In this document: piece by piece, positions 1 through 15,100 of the stretch
Position numbering within the stretch: position 1 is the stretch's first letter
How the letters are laid out: each line of letters starts with the position of its first letter
Assembly: GCF_013085345.1 (NCBI RefSeq)
Contig: NZ_JABFAJ010000012.1
Coordinates: forward strand, 34,377 to 98,376
DNA length: 64,000 bases
Origin: Isoptericola sediminis
GTDB lineage: Bacteria; Actinomycetota; Actinomycetes; Actinomycetales; Cellulomonadaceae
Direction: 5' to 3'
The notes under the pieces: model-generated
The model's database searches: none
What the model was told of the DNA's origin: nothing
What the model saw: only the letters and a program-made list of their open reading frames with translations
Position numbers and translations under genes: made by a program

Positions 1-763
1 GCGCTGGACCGATCCCGTCACTGATGACGAGGCGACGACGCTCAGGTACGCGGTGGAGCGGGGGATCGAGGCGGCGTACCAGCTCGAGGACTCTGAGCTG
101 TCGAGCGAACGGCTGGAGGATAGTGACGGACAGGGCCGGTTCCTTCTCATCGAGGCGAGTGAAGGGGGCGCCGGCGTCCTACGACGACTTCATGCTGAGC
201 CGTCGGCGCTGGCGAGCGTCGCACGCCGGGCACTCGGCATCATCCATGTCGACCCGGACACCGGCGAGGAGGACGGAAACTCGTGCGTTGCCGGGTGCTA
301 CCGGTGCCTCCTGACTTACGGGAACCAGGGCGATCACGAAAGCATCGATCGTCGGCTCGCGGTTGCTGCCCTTCGACGTTTGGCGCGATCGACGACGCGT
401 CCGGACGCTCCGCCCTCGTCCGACGACTCTGGTCAGGAGGGGCCCCACGAGGATGCTCCCGAGTCCGAGCCGCGGGCCGTTGTCGTGGAAAGAGGGTCCG
501 GAGTCGTTGCCGAGCTCTTCGCCTTGCTCGAGGAGCGCGGCCTTCGGTTGCCGGCCGAGGTCGATACGACGGTCGCCGGTTGCCCAGTGGACATGGCATA
601 TCCGGCGCAGAACGCCGTGGTCATCGTCGATACGCCCGACGGTGACCCGCGAGACATCACACCGCTGGTGTTCGGTGGGACTCATGTCATCCGTATCTCA
701 GTCGGTGACGACCTCAGGAAGGTCGTCGCCGCGAACCCCTCGACGTTTGGGAGCAGTACCTGA
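1..763 (+). CDS. C-terminal part of a DUF1998-type defence helicase (DrmA/DrmB-like), 5' end outside window
   Basis: The frame is open from base 2, so only the last 253 residues are visible. The fragment carries the end of a DUF1998/MZB-type module: a glycine-rich EGGAGVLRRL segment, then a metal-binding-like block CVAGCYRCLLTYGNQ followed by H and D residues, as in DrmB, DrmA and related phage-defence helicases. A linker rich in Asp, Glu and Pro follows, then about 90 residues (VDMAYP, VVIVDTP, VIRISVGDD) that resemble a degenerate Vsr/DUF559-like restriction fold. The stop codon overlaps the next start (TGATG), so it is coupled to the SNF2 helicase downstream. Whether the full protein is DrmA, DrmB or another DUF1998 helicase cannot be decided without upstream sequence. 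Confidence 0.75.
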   Translation, partial: RWTDPVTDDEATTLRYAVERGIEAAYQLEDSELSSERLEDSDGQGRFLLIEASEGGAGVLRRLHAEPSALASVARRALGIIHVDPDTGEEDGNSCVAGCYRCLLTYGNQGDHESIDRRLAVAALRRLARSTTRPDAPPSSDDSGQEGPHEDAPESEPRAVVVERGSGVVAELFALLEERGLRLPAEVDTTVAGCPVDMAYPAQNAVVIVDTPDGDPRDITPLVFGGTHVIRISVGDDLRKVVAANPSTFGSST

Positions 764-3602
764 TGGCGTCTTTTGCCTCCGGCACTCTGGTGCGAGCGCG
801 TGGCCGGGAATGGGTCGTGCTTCCCGAGAGCACCGAGGACTTCCTGGTGCTCCGACCGCTGGCTGGCGGCGACGCCGACGTGGCCGGGGTGCTTCCGCGC
901 ATCGAAGACGTGGAGTCGGCAACGTTCTCACCGCCGCAAGCGGACGACCTGGGTGATCACCGTTCTGCGAACCTGCTCCGCGATGCCCTGCGCGTCGGGT
1001 TTCGGTCCACCGGTGGTCCCTTCCGCTCGCTGGCGCGGCTTGCCGTCGACCCGCGGCCGTACCAGTTCGTCCCGCTCCTGATGGCGTTACGGCAGGAGAC
1101 GACGCGACTCCTGATCGCCGACGACGTGGGCATCGGCAAGACCATCGAAGCGGGACTTGTCGCCAGTGAGTTGCTCGCCCAGGGCCAGGTGAGAGGACTG
1201 ACCGTTCTGTGCCCTCCGAGTCTTGCCGAGCAGTGGCAGGCCGAGCTGCGCGAGAAGTTTGCTCTCGACGCCGAACTCGTCCTCGCGTCCACCGTCACTC
1301 GCCTCCAACGCGGCCTCGCCCACGACGAGTCGATCTTCGAACGCTACCCGGTCACCATCGTCTCGACCGACTACATCAAGAGCGACCGGCGTCGCGACGA
1401 GTTCCTCCGAACGGCACTCGATCTGGTGATCGTCGACGAGGCGCACACGTGCGTGGTGGATGACGCCGGACGGGCCGGCGGGGGTCGGACCCAGCGCTAC
1501 CGCCTGCTGCAGGATCTCGCCAAGGACACCGAGCGGAACCTTGTTCTCGTCACGGCCACGCCCCACTCCGGAAGCGAGGCCGCATTCCGCAACATGCTCG
1601 GTTTGCTCGACCCAGCCTTGACGGATCTGGACCTCCGCTCGGACGGTGCCCGTGCGCGCGTCGCTCGCCATCTCGTGCAGCGGCGCCGAGCCGACGTGCG
1701 CGGGTATCTCGACGAAGACACCACGTTCCCCAGCGACCGACGGAGCCGGGAGGTCGGGTACCGACTGTCGCCGGCCTTCCGCGCGTTGCTGGACGACGTC
1801 GTCGCGTACGTGAGGGGTCAGGTGCAGGACCGCTCGGGCACGAAGCTGCAGCAGCGCGTCCGCTGGTGGTCAGGACTCGCGCTCCTGCGATCGGCAGCCT
1901 CGTCCCCGGCGGCGCTCACGGCGACCTTGATGACCCGTTCGGCCACCGTGTCGGCTGCCGATGCCGAGGGCGCGAACTCCCTGGGCCGCGAGGCCGTTCT
2001 CGACTTGGTCGAGGACGACTCGAGCGAGTCGGACGACGCCGCGCCGGGTGCCGTCCCTGACGCCGACCTCGCCTCTCCCGAGGCCCGAGTTCTCGCTGAT
2101 CTGGCGGAACGTTCGCACGCGCTGGACCCGGCGGAGGATGCGAAGCTCGCGGCACTCGTCAAGCAGGTACGCGGACTCATGCGAGACGGCGTCTCGCCCA
2201 TCGTCTTCTGTCGCTACATCCCGACAGCGCACTATGTGGCTCGCCAACTGCGGCAAACCTTCAAGAGGGTCGAGGTCGAGGTGGTCACCGGCGAGCTCGC
2301 GCCGGACGACCGTGCCGCGCGGGTCGGCGGACTGCTCGACGCTTCCGAGGGATCTCCCCACATCCTCGTCGCCACCGACTGCCTCTCCGAGGGCGTCAAC
2401 CTCCAGGACGGCTTCCAGGCGGTTGTCCACTACGACCTGGCGTGGAACCCGACGCGCCACGAGCAGCGAGAGGGCCGCGTCGACCGTTTCGGCCAGGAGG
2501 CCGAGGTCGTCTACGCCGTCACGCTCTACGGTGAGGAGAACGGCATCGACGGCGTCGTGCTGGACGTCCTCCTGCGCAAACATGCCCAGATTCGCAAGGA
2601 CCTCGGGATCAGCGTCCCAGTACCGAACGAAGCCAATGACCGCGTCCTGAACGCCTTGCTCGAGGGGGTGCTGTTGCGGGGCGGCGAGTACGAGCAGCTG
2701 GAGCTCGACATCGGCCTCGTCCCCGAGGCACGCGAGTTCGACGACGCATGGTCGTCGGCGGCCGAGCAGGAGAAGGTTTCCCGCACGCGGTACGCGCAGG
2801 CCACGATCCGGCCGGACGAAGTCGCCCGCGAGATCGAGGAGGCACGATCACGTCTCGGACGCCCTGACGACGTCGCGGCTTTCGTGAGCACCGCACTCGC
2901 CGAGATCGGAGGGTCGGTGACGAGGACGGACCACGGGCTCGTCCTCGCGTCCCACTCGGTGCCCAGCACGCTTCGTGATCGGCTCCGCGTCGATCGTGAC
3001 CTGCTGTGGGCGTACGACCTGCCGGCCCCACGCGGTGCGGCAGTCCTCGCCCGGACCGACCAAAGGGTCGAGGCGTTGGCGCGGTTCGTGCTCGATGGTG
3101 CACTGGACCGCCGTGTTCCCGAACCCGAGCGGCCGGCACGTCGTGCCGGTGTGATCACGACCGCTGACGTCAGCGCGATGACCGTGCTCCTGCTGGTGCG
3201 TGTCCGCGTGCACGTCACACTTCCGGGGCGGCACGGAACACGCACCGATGTCGCCGAAGAGGCTCGGCTCATGGCCTTCCAGGGGACTCCGAACGATGCG
3301 GTATGGCTCGATGAACAGCAGGTTCAGGAGCTCATGGCGGCACAGCCGTCGGCGAACACACCCAAGGACCGCGCCGAGATGCTGGTCCGGAACGTCGTAG
3401 CGGCGCTCCCGCCGTTGCAGGACCGACTCGAGGCCGAGGCGATGCACGTGGCGGCGGAGATCCGCGAGGCCCACAGCCGTGTCCGACGGGCTGCACGAGG
3501 CCGCGAGGCGGCGGGCGGCTTGGGCGTTCGGGGGCTGGCGGTCGAGCCCCAGCTCCCCGTGGACGTGCTCGGGCTGTTCATCTACCTGCCCGGAGGTGTC
3601 GC

Positions 3603-3606
<4 letters not shown>
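763..3606 (+). CDS. drmD: SNF2-like helicase, DISARM DrmD-like
   Basis: A 947-residue SF2 translocase. Walker A (DDVGIGKTIEAG) lies near residue 120, the DEAH box (IVDEAHTC) near 224, and the helicase C domain ends with LVATDCLSEGVNLQDG and an arginine-finger motif QREGRVDRFGQ near 570. Size and motif layout fit the SNF2-like DrmD of class 1 DISARM, a translocase thought to act on incoming DNA; the exact family is inferred by eye. The start codon shares a base with the upstream stop, and its own stop overlaps the methyltransferase start (ATGA), so expression is coupled on both sides. The region after residue 650 is helical and has no motif I recognise. A generic HepA/RapA-like helicase is the main alternative. 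Confidence 0.8.
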
Positions 3607-7649
<4,043 letters not shown>

Positions 7650-7650
7650 C

Positions 7651-9897
7651 ATGTCTGAACTGCCATCGCACGTCGTTGAGACGGCTGAGGCCGGTCGTGT
7701 CGTGCTCGATCACATGCTCGGCGACCAGAGGTCCGTCGTGGACCCGTTCCGTGTGATCTGGACGGCTGAGAACGCCGAGAAGCTCCGCGCCTCGATCGAG
7801 GACAACCTCGACGAGGGGTCCGGTACCTACTACGAGAAGTTCGAGCACCAGCTGGCGGGCCGCGATCGCGACGTCAAGCTTCTTGCCGCTGAGATGACGT
7901 ACTTGCGCGAAGTCCCATTGGAGAATGTCAACCCGGCGACGAAGCGCAAGCACGTCGAGACGATCCTGTCCTGGATCCCGGACCCCCCATCGATCCCGCG
8001 GCAGCTCGCTGAAGGGCTCGGCAACCGGGGCGTCTTCCACGGTGGGATCGGCTATAGCCAGAGTGCGTGGAAGCACATCGTCTGGCTGAGCAAGTTCGTG
8101 ATCACCTGGTCCGGCCTCGACTCCGCCGCCCGCGAGCTGGCGCGGAGTGACCCGTGGGCTTTTCGGTCGGTCGTGTCCCAGGTGCCGGGTGGTGTGCCGA
8201 CGATCCGCAATGCGCTGCTCTACCTGGCCTTCCCCGGGTCGTTTGAGCCCTCGGTCAACGACAGTCACCGTCGGCAGATCCGGGACGCCTTCGCTCACGA
8301 ACTTGACGCCACGGCCGGTGACGACCCCACCAGTATCGACCATGACCTCCTTGCCATCAGGGAACGTCTGGAGGCTGCGCAGGGCGGTCACATCAACTTC
8401 TACGACGAGCCGTATCTCTCGGCATGGCAGAGGCGTGCCGCCACGACCGGCGAGCGTGCCTGGGCCGTTCGGACGCGACCAGCGGGGCGGGAGCTCATCA
8501 ATCGGTGGGTACTGGAGGAGTTCGTCTCGCTTGCCGGTACACACCTGCCGGACGTCGCAGTCGGCAGCGACAAGGAGGTTGTGCGGCAGGCGGTCGCCGA
8601 AGGCTACGACCACGTCGACTACGCTCAGCGACTGAGCCTCACCGAAGACTATTTCGCGTTCCTCACGAGGATGGGCGAGGGCGACGTCGTCGTTGCCCGT
8701 CACGACGACGAGGCCTGGCTCGGGCGCATCACCGGCGCGGCAGAGTTCTTCGATGACGAGCCACGGCTGCGCAGGTCGGTGCAGTGGGAACCCGATCCGG
8801 TCGCCGTCGATGTTCTGCCGCCTCCGGTGCCCAACCTCCTTGCGGCGCCGGCGCGAAGCGTGGTGGAACTGACGGAAGCCGTCAATGACCTGGCCAAGCT
8901 CTTTGACGAGGAGCCGGACGAGCTCGAGCCTGAGGCTCGTGAGGTGCCACCACCGACAGGGGCCACGACCCCGGCGCTTCGTCGCGCCACCGAGGATTTG
9001 TCCTGGCGTCTGCACATGGACAAGTCCTGGCTGGACGAGTATATCGACCTGCTCGAATCTCGACACCAGGTGATCGTTCATGGCCCTCCGGGTACGGGGA
9101 AGACGTATGTCGCCTTAAGGATCGCAAAGCATGTCGCCGGTGACGAGGCCGTGCGCATCGTGCAGTTCCATCCCTCATATGCGTATGAGGACTTCTTCGA
9201 AGGCTTCCGTCCTCGCGCCCGGGAGGACGGCGGGCTGGCGTTCGACAAGGTACCGGGGCCGCTCCGTGAGATCGCCTCGGAGGCTGCCGCCAACCCTGGG
9301 GCCCCGTACGTCTTGATCATCGACGAGGTCAACCGCGGCAATGTCGCCAAGGTGTTCGGCGAACTGTACTTCCTGCTGGAGTATCGTGACGAGAACGTCT
9401 ATCTACAGTATTCTCCGGACCGCCCCTTCTCGTTGCCGAAGAACCTGTTCATCATCGGGACGATGAACACGGCAGACCGTTCGATCGCCCTGGTCGATGC
9501 GGCGATCCGTCGTCGGTTCTCGTTCATCGAGATGCACCCGGACGGCGAGCCTGTGCACGGGCTCCTTGCGCGTTGGCTCGAGGCGAATCAGCGGGATGGC
9601 CACCGCGCGGAACTGTTGGCGGCGCTCAACCGCGAGATCGGCGAGGAGGACCGCGACTTCAAGGTGGGGCCGTCGTACCTGATGAGGCCCGATGCCGACA
9701 CGGATCCTGGTATGGAGCGGATCTGGCGGCATGACATCCTGCCTCTTCTCGAGGAGCACTACTACGGTCGGCTGACGCGCGACGAGGTGGAGGCGGCATT
9801 TGGCCTCGAGGCGCTGCGTCGTCGGGTCGCCTCGCGTGCGGACATGAGTGAGACAGTCTCGGCCGAGGACGAAGCGGCACTACCTCCGGAGCGGTAA
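7651..9897 (+). CDS. mcrB: McrB-like AAA+ NTPase with PUA-like domain
   Basis: ATG at 7651 lies one base after the methyltransferase stop and is preferred over an in-frame ATG at 7552 inside that gene; this gives 748 residues. The C-terminal half is a McrB-type AAA+ motor: Walker A GPPGTGKT near 477, Walker B LIIDEVNRGN near 555, and the family signature MNTADRS near 603. McrB normally uses GTP to translocate and drive the McrC nuclease. Residues about 288-380 (YFAFLTRMGEGDVVVAR, then GRITG and RRSVQWEP) look like a PUA/EVE-type module, the fold McrB relatives use to read modified bases. The first 280 residues are alpha-helical and unassigned. The stop overlaps the mcrC start (TAATG). Confidence 0.85.
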   Translation: MSELPSHVVETAEAGRVVLDHMLGDQRSVVDPFRVIWTAENAEKLRASIEDNLDEGSGTYYEKFEHQLAGRDRDVKLLAAEMTYLREVPLENVNPATKRKHVETILSWIPDPPSIPRQLAEGLGNRGVFHGGIGYSQSAWKHIVWLSKFVITWSGLDSAARELARSDPWAFRSVVSQVPGGVPTIRNALLYLAFPGSFEPSVNDSHRRQIRDAFAHELDATAGDDPTSIDHDLLAIRERLEAAQGGHINFYDEPYLSAWQRRAATTGERAWAVRTRPAGRELINRWVLEEFVSLAGTHLPDVAVGSDKEVVRQAVAEGYDHVDYAQRLSLTEDYFAFLTRMGEGDVVVARHDDEAWLGRITGAAEFFDDEPRLRRSVQWEPDPVAVDVLPPPVPNLLAAPARSVVELTEAVNDLAKLFDEEPDELEPEAREVPPPTGATTPALRRATEDLSWRLHMDKSWLDEYIDLLESRHQVIVHGPPGTGKTYVALRIAKHVAGDEAVRIVQFHPSYAYEDFFEGFRPRAREDGGLAFDKVPGPLREIASEAAANPGAPYVLIIDEVNRGNVAKVFGELYFLLEYRDENVYLQYSPDRPFSLPKNLFIIGTMNTADRSIALVDAAIRRRFSFIEMHPDGEPVHGLLARWLEANQRDGHRAELLAALNREIGEEDRDFKVGPSYLMRPDADTDPGMERIWRHDILPLLEEHYYGRLTRDEVEAAFGLEALRRRVASRADMSETVSAEDEAALPPER

Positions 9898-11087
9898 TGC
9901 GCGTCGAACTGCCGGAGAACGACCAGAGTGGCGGCGTCCTTCCGTTGGAGGACGCGGCTGCGACTGCCCTGGCGCTCACGGAGCTGGTCGAGGTGCGCAG
10001 GGACACACCCACCAGATGGCGAATCCTGCCGCGGCGGAACCGCATCGGTGCCGTGCGCGTCGGGGAACTCGAGGTCGTCGTGAGGCCCAAGGCGGCCTTC
10101 GCCTCGGTGATGTTCATGCTGGGCTACGCCCGTGACCCGGGCTACCTTCCCTGGGAGGTCGATGGGTTCGTCGAGGACGATCTCTGGTCGGCCGTCGGGG
10201 AGACCCTGGCGAGGCTCGCCGAGCGAGGATTGATGCAGGGTGTGCTCCAGGGATACGTCACCCGTGACGACGCTCTCGGTGTTCTGCGGGGACGCGTCCG
10301 AGCTGCAGATCAGGCGGCCCGGCGTCCCGGGGCGCTGTTGCCGCTGGAGGTGACGTACGACGAGTACGAGCCGGACATCGCCGAGAACCGGATTCTGAGA
10401 GCAGCGCTGAATCGGATGATGCTGGTGCCCAGACTGCCGCGCCGTGTGCACTCACGCCTCGGGCACCTCTCCGGTCGGCTGGATGGCGTGTCGCCGCTTG
10501 TCCCCGGGGCACCGCTGCCGGCATGGCGACGGACGCGCATGAATCTGCGCTATCAGCCCGCACTGCAGCTTGCCGAGGTGGTGCTGCGGTCTGTCGGCCT
10601 GTCGTCGACCGTCGGGGGGATGCCTGTCGCATCGTTCGTGGTGGACATGGCAACGGTCTTCGAGGACTTCGCGACGACGGCTCTGCGAGAGTCGCTGTTC
10701 CGCTTGAGTCCACGTGGCCGAACCGTCGCCCAGCACCAGGCGTGGGCCGACGAGGGTGAACGCGTACGTATCAAGCCCGACATCGTGCATTTTGCCGGTC
10801 GGCAACCACGAATCGTCTTTGACGCCAAGTACAAGCTTGGCTCCGAGGACGGCGGGTACCCGACGTCCGACGTCTATCAAATGCACGCGTACTGCACGGC
10901 ACTGGGACTGAGGCGCGGCTACCTCGTCTATGCCGGCTCGCGAGCCGAAGGGGCGGGCGCCTCGACCCACCGGATACTGAACACCGAGATCGACGTCGTT
11001 CAGTGGCCCCTGGACGTGCGCGCCGTTCCCGCCGAGCTCCTCGACCAGATCGACGTACTGGCGATCGACGCTGGTCAGTACCCGTGA
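9897..11087 (+). CDS. mcrC: McrC-like PD-(D/E)XK nuclease subunit
   Basis: A 396-residue McrC/LlaJI-type protein, the nuclease partner of McrB. The N-terminal beta-rich part (residues 1-100) should contact the McrB ring. The PD-(D/E)XK core is visible as IKPDIVHF near residue 295 and IVFDAKYK near 309, with the conserved DVYQMHAYC helix after it. The start overlaps the mcrB stop, so the two subunits are made together. It is the last gene of the overlapping block; the next gene faces it. McrBC normally cuts modified DNA, yet here it is coupled to an adenine methyltransferase, a pairing known from LlaJI-like systems and distinct from stand-alone McrBC. Confidence 0.85.
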   Translation: MRVELPENDQSGGVLPLEDAAATALALTELVEVRRDTPTRWRILPRRNRIGAVRVGELEVVVRPKAAFASVMFMLGYARDPGYLPWEVDGFVEDDLWSAVGETLARLAERGLMQGVLQGYVTRDDALGVLRGRVRAADQAARRPGALLPLEVTYDEYEPDIAENRILRAALNRMMLVPRLPRRVHSRLGHLSGRLDGVSPLVPGAPLPAWRRTRMNLRYQPALQLAEVVLRSVGLSSTVGGMPVASFVVDMATVFEDFATTALRESLFRLSPRGRTVAQHQAWADEGERVRIKPDIVHFAGRQPRIVFDAKYKLGSEDGGYPTSDVYQMHAYCTALGLRRGYLVYAGSRAEGAGASTHRILNTEIDVVQWPLDVRAVPAELLDQIDVLAIDAGQYP

Positions 11088-11147
11088 CCGTGTTGCCGCG
11101 TCAGATGGTCGGTCGCAGGGCCGGCACCCGGCACCCGCAACTTCTTG

Positions 11148-11999
11148 TCAAGGAGTGCGTTCACCGTCCACCGGGGCAGCGAGCCGGAACGGAACGCGGA
11201 GTGCTGTCCCGTCGGAGAATCTCACGACATACCGAGTGCCCTTGACGTGTGTGATCGACCCCCCGTGACCCGTCCATGCATGGTCGCCCCTGAGATCGAC
11301 AGTCGTGCCGGGCTCGAGGATGGGGGTGCCCCTCCAGCGCCAGGAGAGAAGGTACGTCTCGTCGAAGCGCCGGGGTGAGCACGTTCCGCACGAGACCCTG
11401 AGATTCTTCGGTGCGCGGTGAAGGTCGCGGGTGTGGCCGACGGGGCACTCCCCGGTCCAGTCTCCCTCGACTCGAGCGATGGAGGAGTCGTAGCACCGTT
11501 CCGGACGAGCACCGATCTCAGCAGCCTTCGCCTTCCACACCTTGCCGTGCCCGTGTGTGGGACCCACGAGGGCGTGCGCGATCTCATGAAGGATGGTGTT
11601 CGTCGCCTCGTCGCGTGGGAATTGGCGCATCAAGGGTGTCGAGAGTGAGATCACGCGGTCTCGGTGCCGCGTGAGACCCGCACGACGGACGGCGCGATCC
11701 CATCGGAACGTCCAGTCACTCAGCCCGTGATCATTCATCAACCGGCGGGCGATGATGCCGAGCTCGGGCAGTGGCAACGGCCCTGCATCCGCGACAGGGG
11801 TTGTCGTGGCGGGGCTCGCCCACTCGACAGATTCAGGACCCTCGTCGAAAAGGTCACCCGGGCCGACCGGCAAGAGTTCACCTTGTCCAACCAAGGCGGG
11901 CCCGCCGCGGTGCAGCGTGCTATCAGATGTGGCGCTACCTGGTGGATCGTCCGTCGGGGCCGCATCGAACAGGTCGGGTTGGTGCCACTCCGCGCTCAC
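11148..11999 (-). CDS. SprT-like zinc metalloprotease-fold protein
   Basis: A 283-residue protein. The first 75 residues are low in structure and rich in Asp, Pro and Gly. The SprT-like core follows, with the zinc-metallopeptidase motif HEIAH near 138-142 and a downstream histidine pair (GPTHGHGKVWK). A small zinc-ribbon-like region (CPVGHTRDL ... CGTC) comes next, as in SprT/Spartan relatives, and a C-terminal beta-rich segment (ITHVKGTRYVVRF). Spartan-type proteins remove proteins crosslinked to DNA; that role here is inference. It is convergent with mcrC (60-bp gap) and divergent from the AddB-like gene, so it has its own promoter and may not belong functionally to either operon. Confidence 0.8.
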   Translation of the reverse strand: MSAEWHQPDLFDAAPTDDPPGSATSDSTLHRGGPALVGQGELLPVGPGDLFDEGPESVEWASPATTTPVADAGPLPLPELGIIARRLMNDHGLSDWTFRWDRAVRRAGLTRHRDRVISLSTPLMRQFPRDEATNTILHEIAHALVGPTHGHGKVWKAKAAEIGARPERCYDSSIARVEGDWTGECPVGHTRDLHRAPKNLRVSCGTCSPRRFDETYLLSWRWRGTPILEPGTTVDLRGDHAWTGHGGSITHVKGTRYVVRFSDGTALRVPFRLAAPVDGERTP

Positions 12000-12165
12000 C
12001 GTCGCGTCACGCTCCCTGTTGGTTGGTGTGGTCTACAGAGCGTATGCGAGACATATGTGCATCGACCCGTTTCCGTCGGGTGAAATCGGCAGTTTGTCCC
12101 GCGAAAACACCGCGTGTGTCGCTCGCCCGTGCTTGCATGGCCCCACGGATGTGAGGTGAGGTGAC

Positions 12166-15100
12166 GTGTTGCAGGTCGTGTCTGTCGCGAACGGTGCGCC
12201 TGCGCTGAGCCGGCTGCGTGAGGAGATCTCAAGGATCAAGGCGCACGACGCCATGGCGTCGGTGGTGCTCATCGCACCGAACCAGCTCGCGGGTACGGTG
12301 GCGCGTCGGCACCTGGCGCGGCATGGCCGCGAACAGCGGGGCGGCGATCGGGTGCCGGGGATCGCGGGCCTGGATGTCACCACGATCGACCGGTTCGCCG
12401 AACGCTTGGCCGCTTCATTGCTGACACCACGGCGTCCTGCCACCGGGCCGGTACTCGCCACTGCCTGGCGCGCAGCCCTGGCAGATGAACCAGGCCTGTT
12501 CGGTGAGGTCGCCGACCACACCGCCACGATCGAGGCCTTGGTTGCCGCCCACCGCGAGCTGCGCGATCTGGACGAGCACGAACTGAACGCCCTCGCCGCC
12601 GACGGCCCGGCTGTCACCCGCGACCTGGTCCGCCTGCACCTCGCGGTCGCCGCGCGCCTCGCCCCCGACTGGTACGACACCCGTGACCTGCTCGACACAG
12701 CCACCGCTGGGGCCTCGGTGGTCACCGACCCCGTCGTGCTGTACCTGCCGCAGGACCTGAGCAACCCGCAGCAGCGCTTCATCGCGGCGCTCGCCGAGGG
12801 GACCGACGTCGTCGCCATCGAGCCCGACACCGACACGCCGTCGGCCACCGCAACCCGCGTTGCCAACGCCTCGGACTCTGACGACGAGATCCGCTCCGCC
12901 GTCCGCGAGGTCGTCGCCGCGTTGCGCACCACGCCGGCCGAGCGCATCGCCGTCCTGTATACGGCCCGTGAGCCGTATGCCCGCCTGCTGCACGAGCAGC
13001 TCACGGCAGCGGGTATCCGCGTCAACGGCCCCGGCGTGCGGCCCGTCGTCGACCGCGCCATCGCGCGCACGCTGACCGAGATCCTCGCCCTCGGGCCCGC
13101 AGACATGCCGCGCGCCGACCTCTTCCGCGCGTTGGCCGGAGCCCCGGTGCGCGCACCGGACGGGGACCGGGTCCCGGTCGCACGCTGGGAGCGCCTGTCC
13201 CGCGAGGCCGGGATCATCGGCGGCGACGACTGGTCCACGCGCCTCGAGTACTTCATCGAGTCCGCCCGGCAGCGCGCCGCGGGCCAGGAAGCAGGCTCCA
13301 CGCGGGCGGAGTTCGCGACCCGTCAGGCCGACGACGCCACCGCGCTGCGCGCATTCGTCGGGCATCTGCACGGCGAACTCGCCCGCGGCGCCGCCGAGGA
13401 GACCTGGGCAGGCCTCTCCGAGTGGGCCCTGGACCTGCTGCGCACCCTCCTTGGCGCCGACGAGGACCTGCTCCGGCTCCCGCCCGAGGAGCAGCACGCC
13501 GCCGCGGCCTGCACCCGCATCCTGCGCGGTCTCGCCGTGCTCGACGACGTCGACGGACCGGCCTCCCTCGAGGCGCTGATCGAGACGCTGCACCTCGAGC
13601 TGGAGCACGCCCGCCCGCGCGTCGGCAGCATCGGCGATGGCGTGCTCGTCGCGCCGGTGTCCGCCGCCGTCGGACTCGATCTGGACCTCGCCGTCGTCGT
13701 CGGCCTGAGCGAAGGTCTCTACCCGGGCAGGCCGCGCCTCGATGCTCTCCTGCCCGAGTCGGTCCGCACCGCCGTCGACTCGCTTCGCACGGCTCGCGAC
13801 GAACTGAAGACCCGGCACCGGCACCTGCTCGCGGCGTTCGTCGCCGCCCCGGACGTGGTCGCCTCGTTCCCGCGCGGTGACCTGCGTTCGTCCGGGCACC
13901 GGCTGCCCAGCCGCTGGCTGCTCGATACGCTGCGCGAGCTCGCCGACAGCTCCGACCTGGCGGCGACTGCGTGGGAGAACGCCGACTACCGCGGCCGCAT
14001 GGCCCAGTCCGCCTCCTTCGCGGGCGAACTGCTACGCACCCCACGGCCCGCCACCGGCAGCGAGTGGCGAACCCAGGCCGCGCGCGCCGGCTTCCTGCAC
14101 GACGATGTCGCCACAGCCGCTCAGACCTTGTTGCGCGCGCGGCGCTCACCGAACCTGACCCGGTTCGACGGCAACCTGACCGGCGTGCCCGGACTGCCGG
14201 ACCACGCCGACGGGGAGCACCCGATCGCGCCCACCACGCTGGAGAACTATGCCGGGTGCCCGCACGCCTACTTCGTGGAACGACTGCTCCAGGTCCGGCC
14301 GATCGACCTGCCCGAGGAGATCGTCACGATCACCGCGCTCGAGATCGGCAACATCATCCACCAGGTCCTGGACCAGCTGATCACCGAACACCTGGGTGCC
14401 GGCTTGTTGCCTGGTCCGGGGGAGCCCTGGCCGCAGGCGGCCCGCGACCGGCTGACTGCGATCGGGCAGGAGCTCTGCCAGTCCGCCGAGCAGCGCGGCC
14501 TGACCGGCCACCCCCGCCTCTGGGAGAACGAACGCACGCGGATCGCCGCCGACCTGCTCGCCCTGCTCGACGCCGACGACGCCTGGCGCGCCGAGCGTGT
14601 CGCTCACCCGGTCGCCAGCGAAGTCGCCTTCGGCACCGGAGCCGACGACGCTGCCCCTGCCGTTGAGGTTCCGGTGACCCGCCCGGACGGCACTCCCGGA
14701 CGCGTGCTCCTGCGCGGCAGCGTCGACATGGTCAGCCGCGCCGCGGGCGGCACCGTGCTGGTCACCGACCTCAAGACCGGCAGGCGGGATGCCTTCAAGC
14801 CCATCGAGGCTGGCGACCCGCTGGTCGCCGGCACCAAGCTGCAGTTGCCCGTCTACGCGTTGGCGGCGCGCGACGCCGTCGGCGACGGCACGGCCGGTGT
14901 CGAGGCCGGCTATTGGTTCGTGCGCAAGGATCCTGGACGGATCGAGCTGCCGCTGACGCCCGACCTCGAGCAGCGTTACGCGGCCGCGCTCAGCGTGCTG
15001 GTCGGTTCGATCGCCACCGGGCTGTTCCCGCAACGACCACCGGAGAAAGACGACTACGCCTACACCCAGTGCTGGTACTGCAACCCGGACGCCGTGGGCT

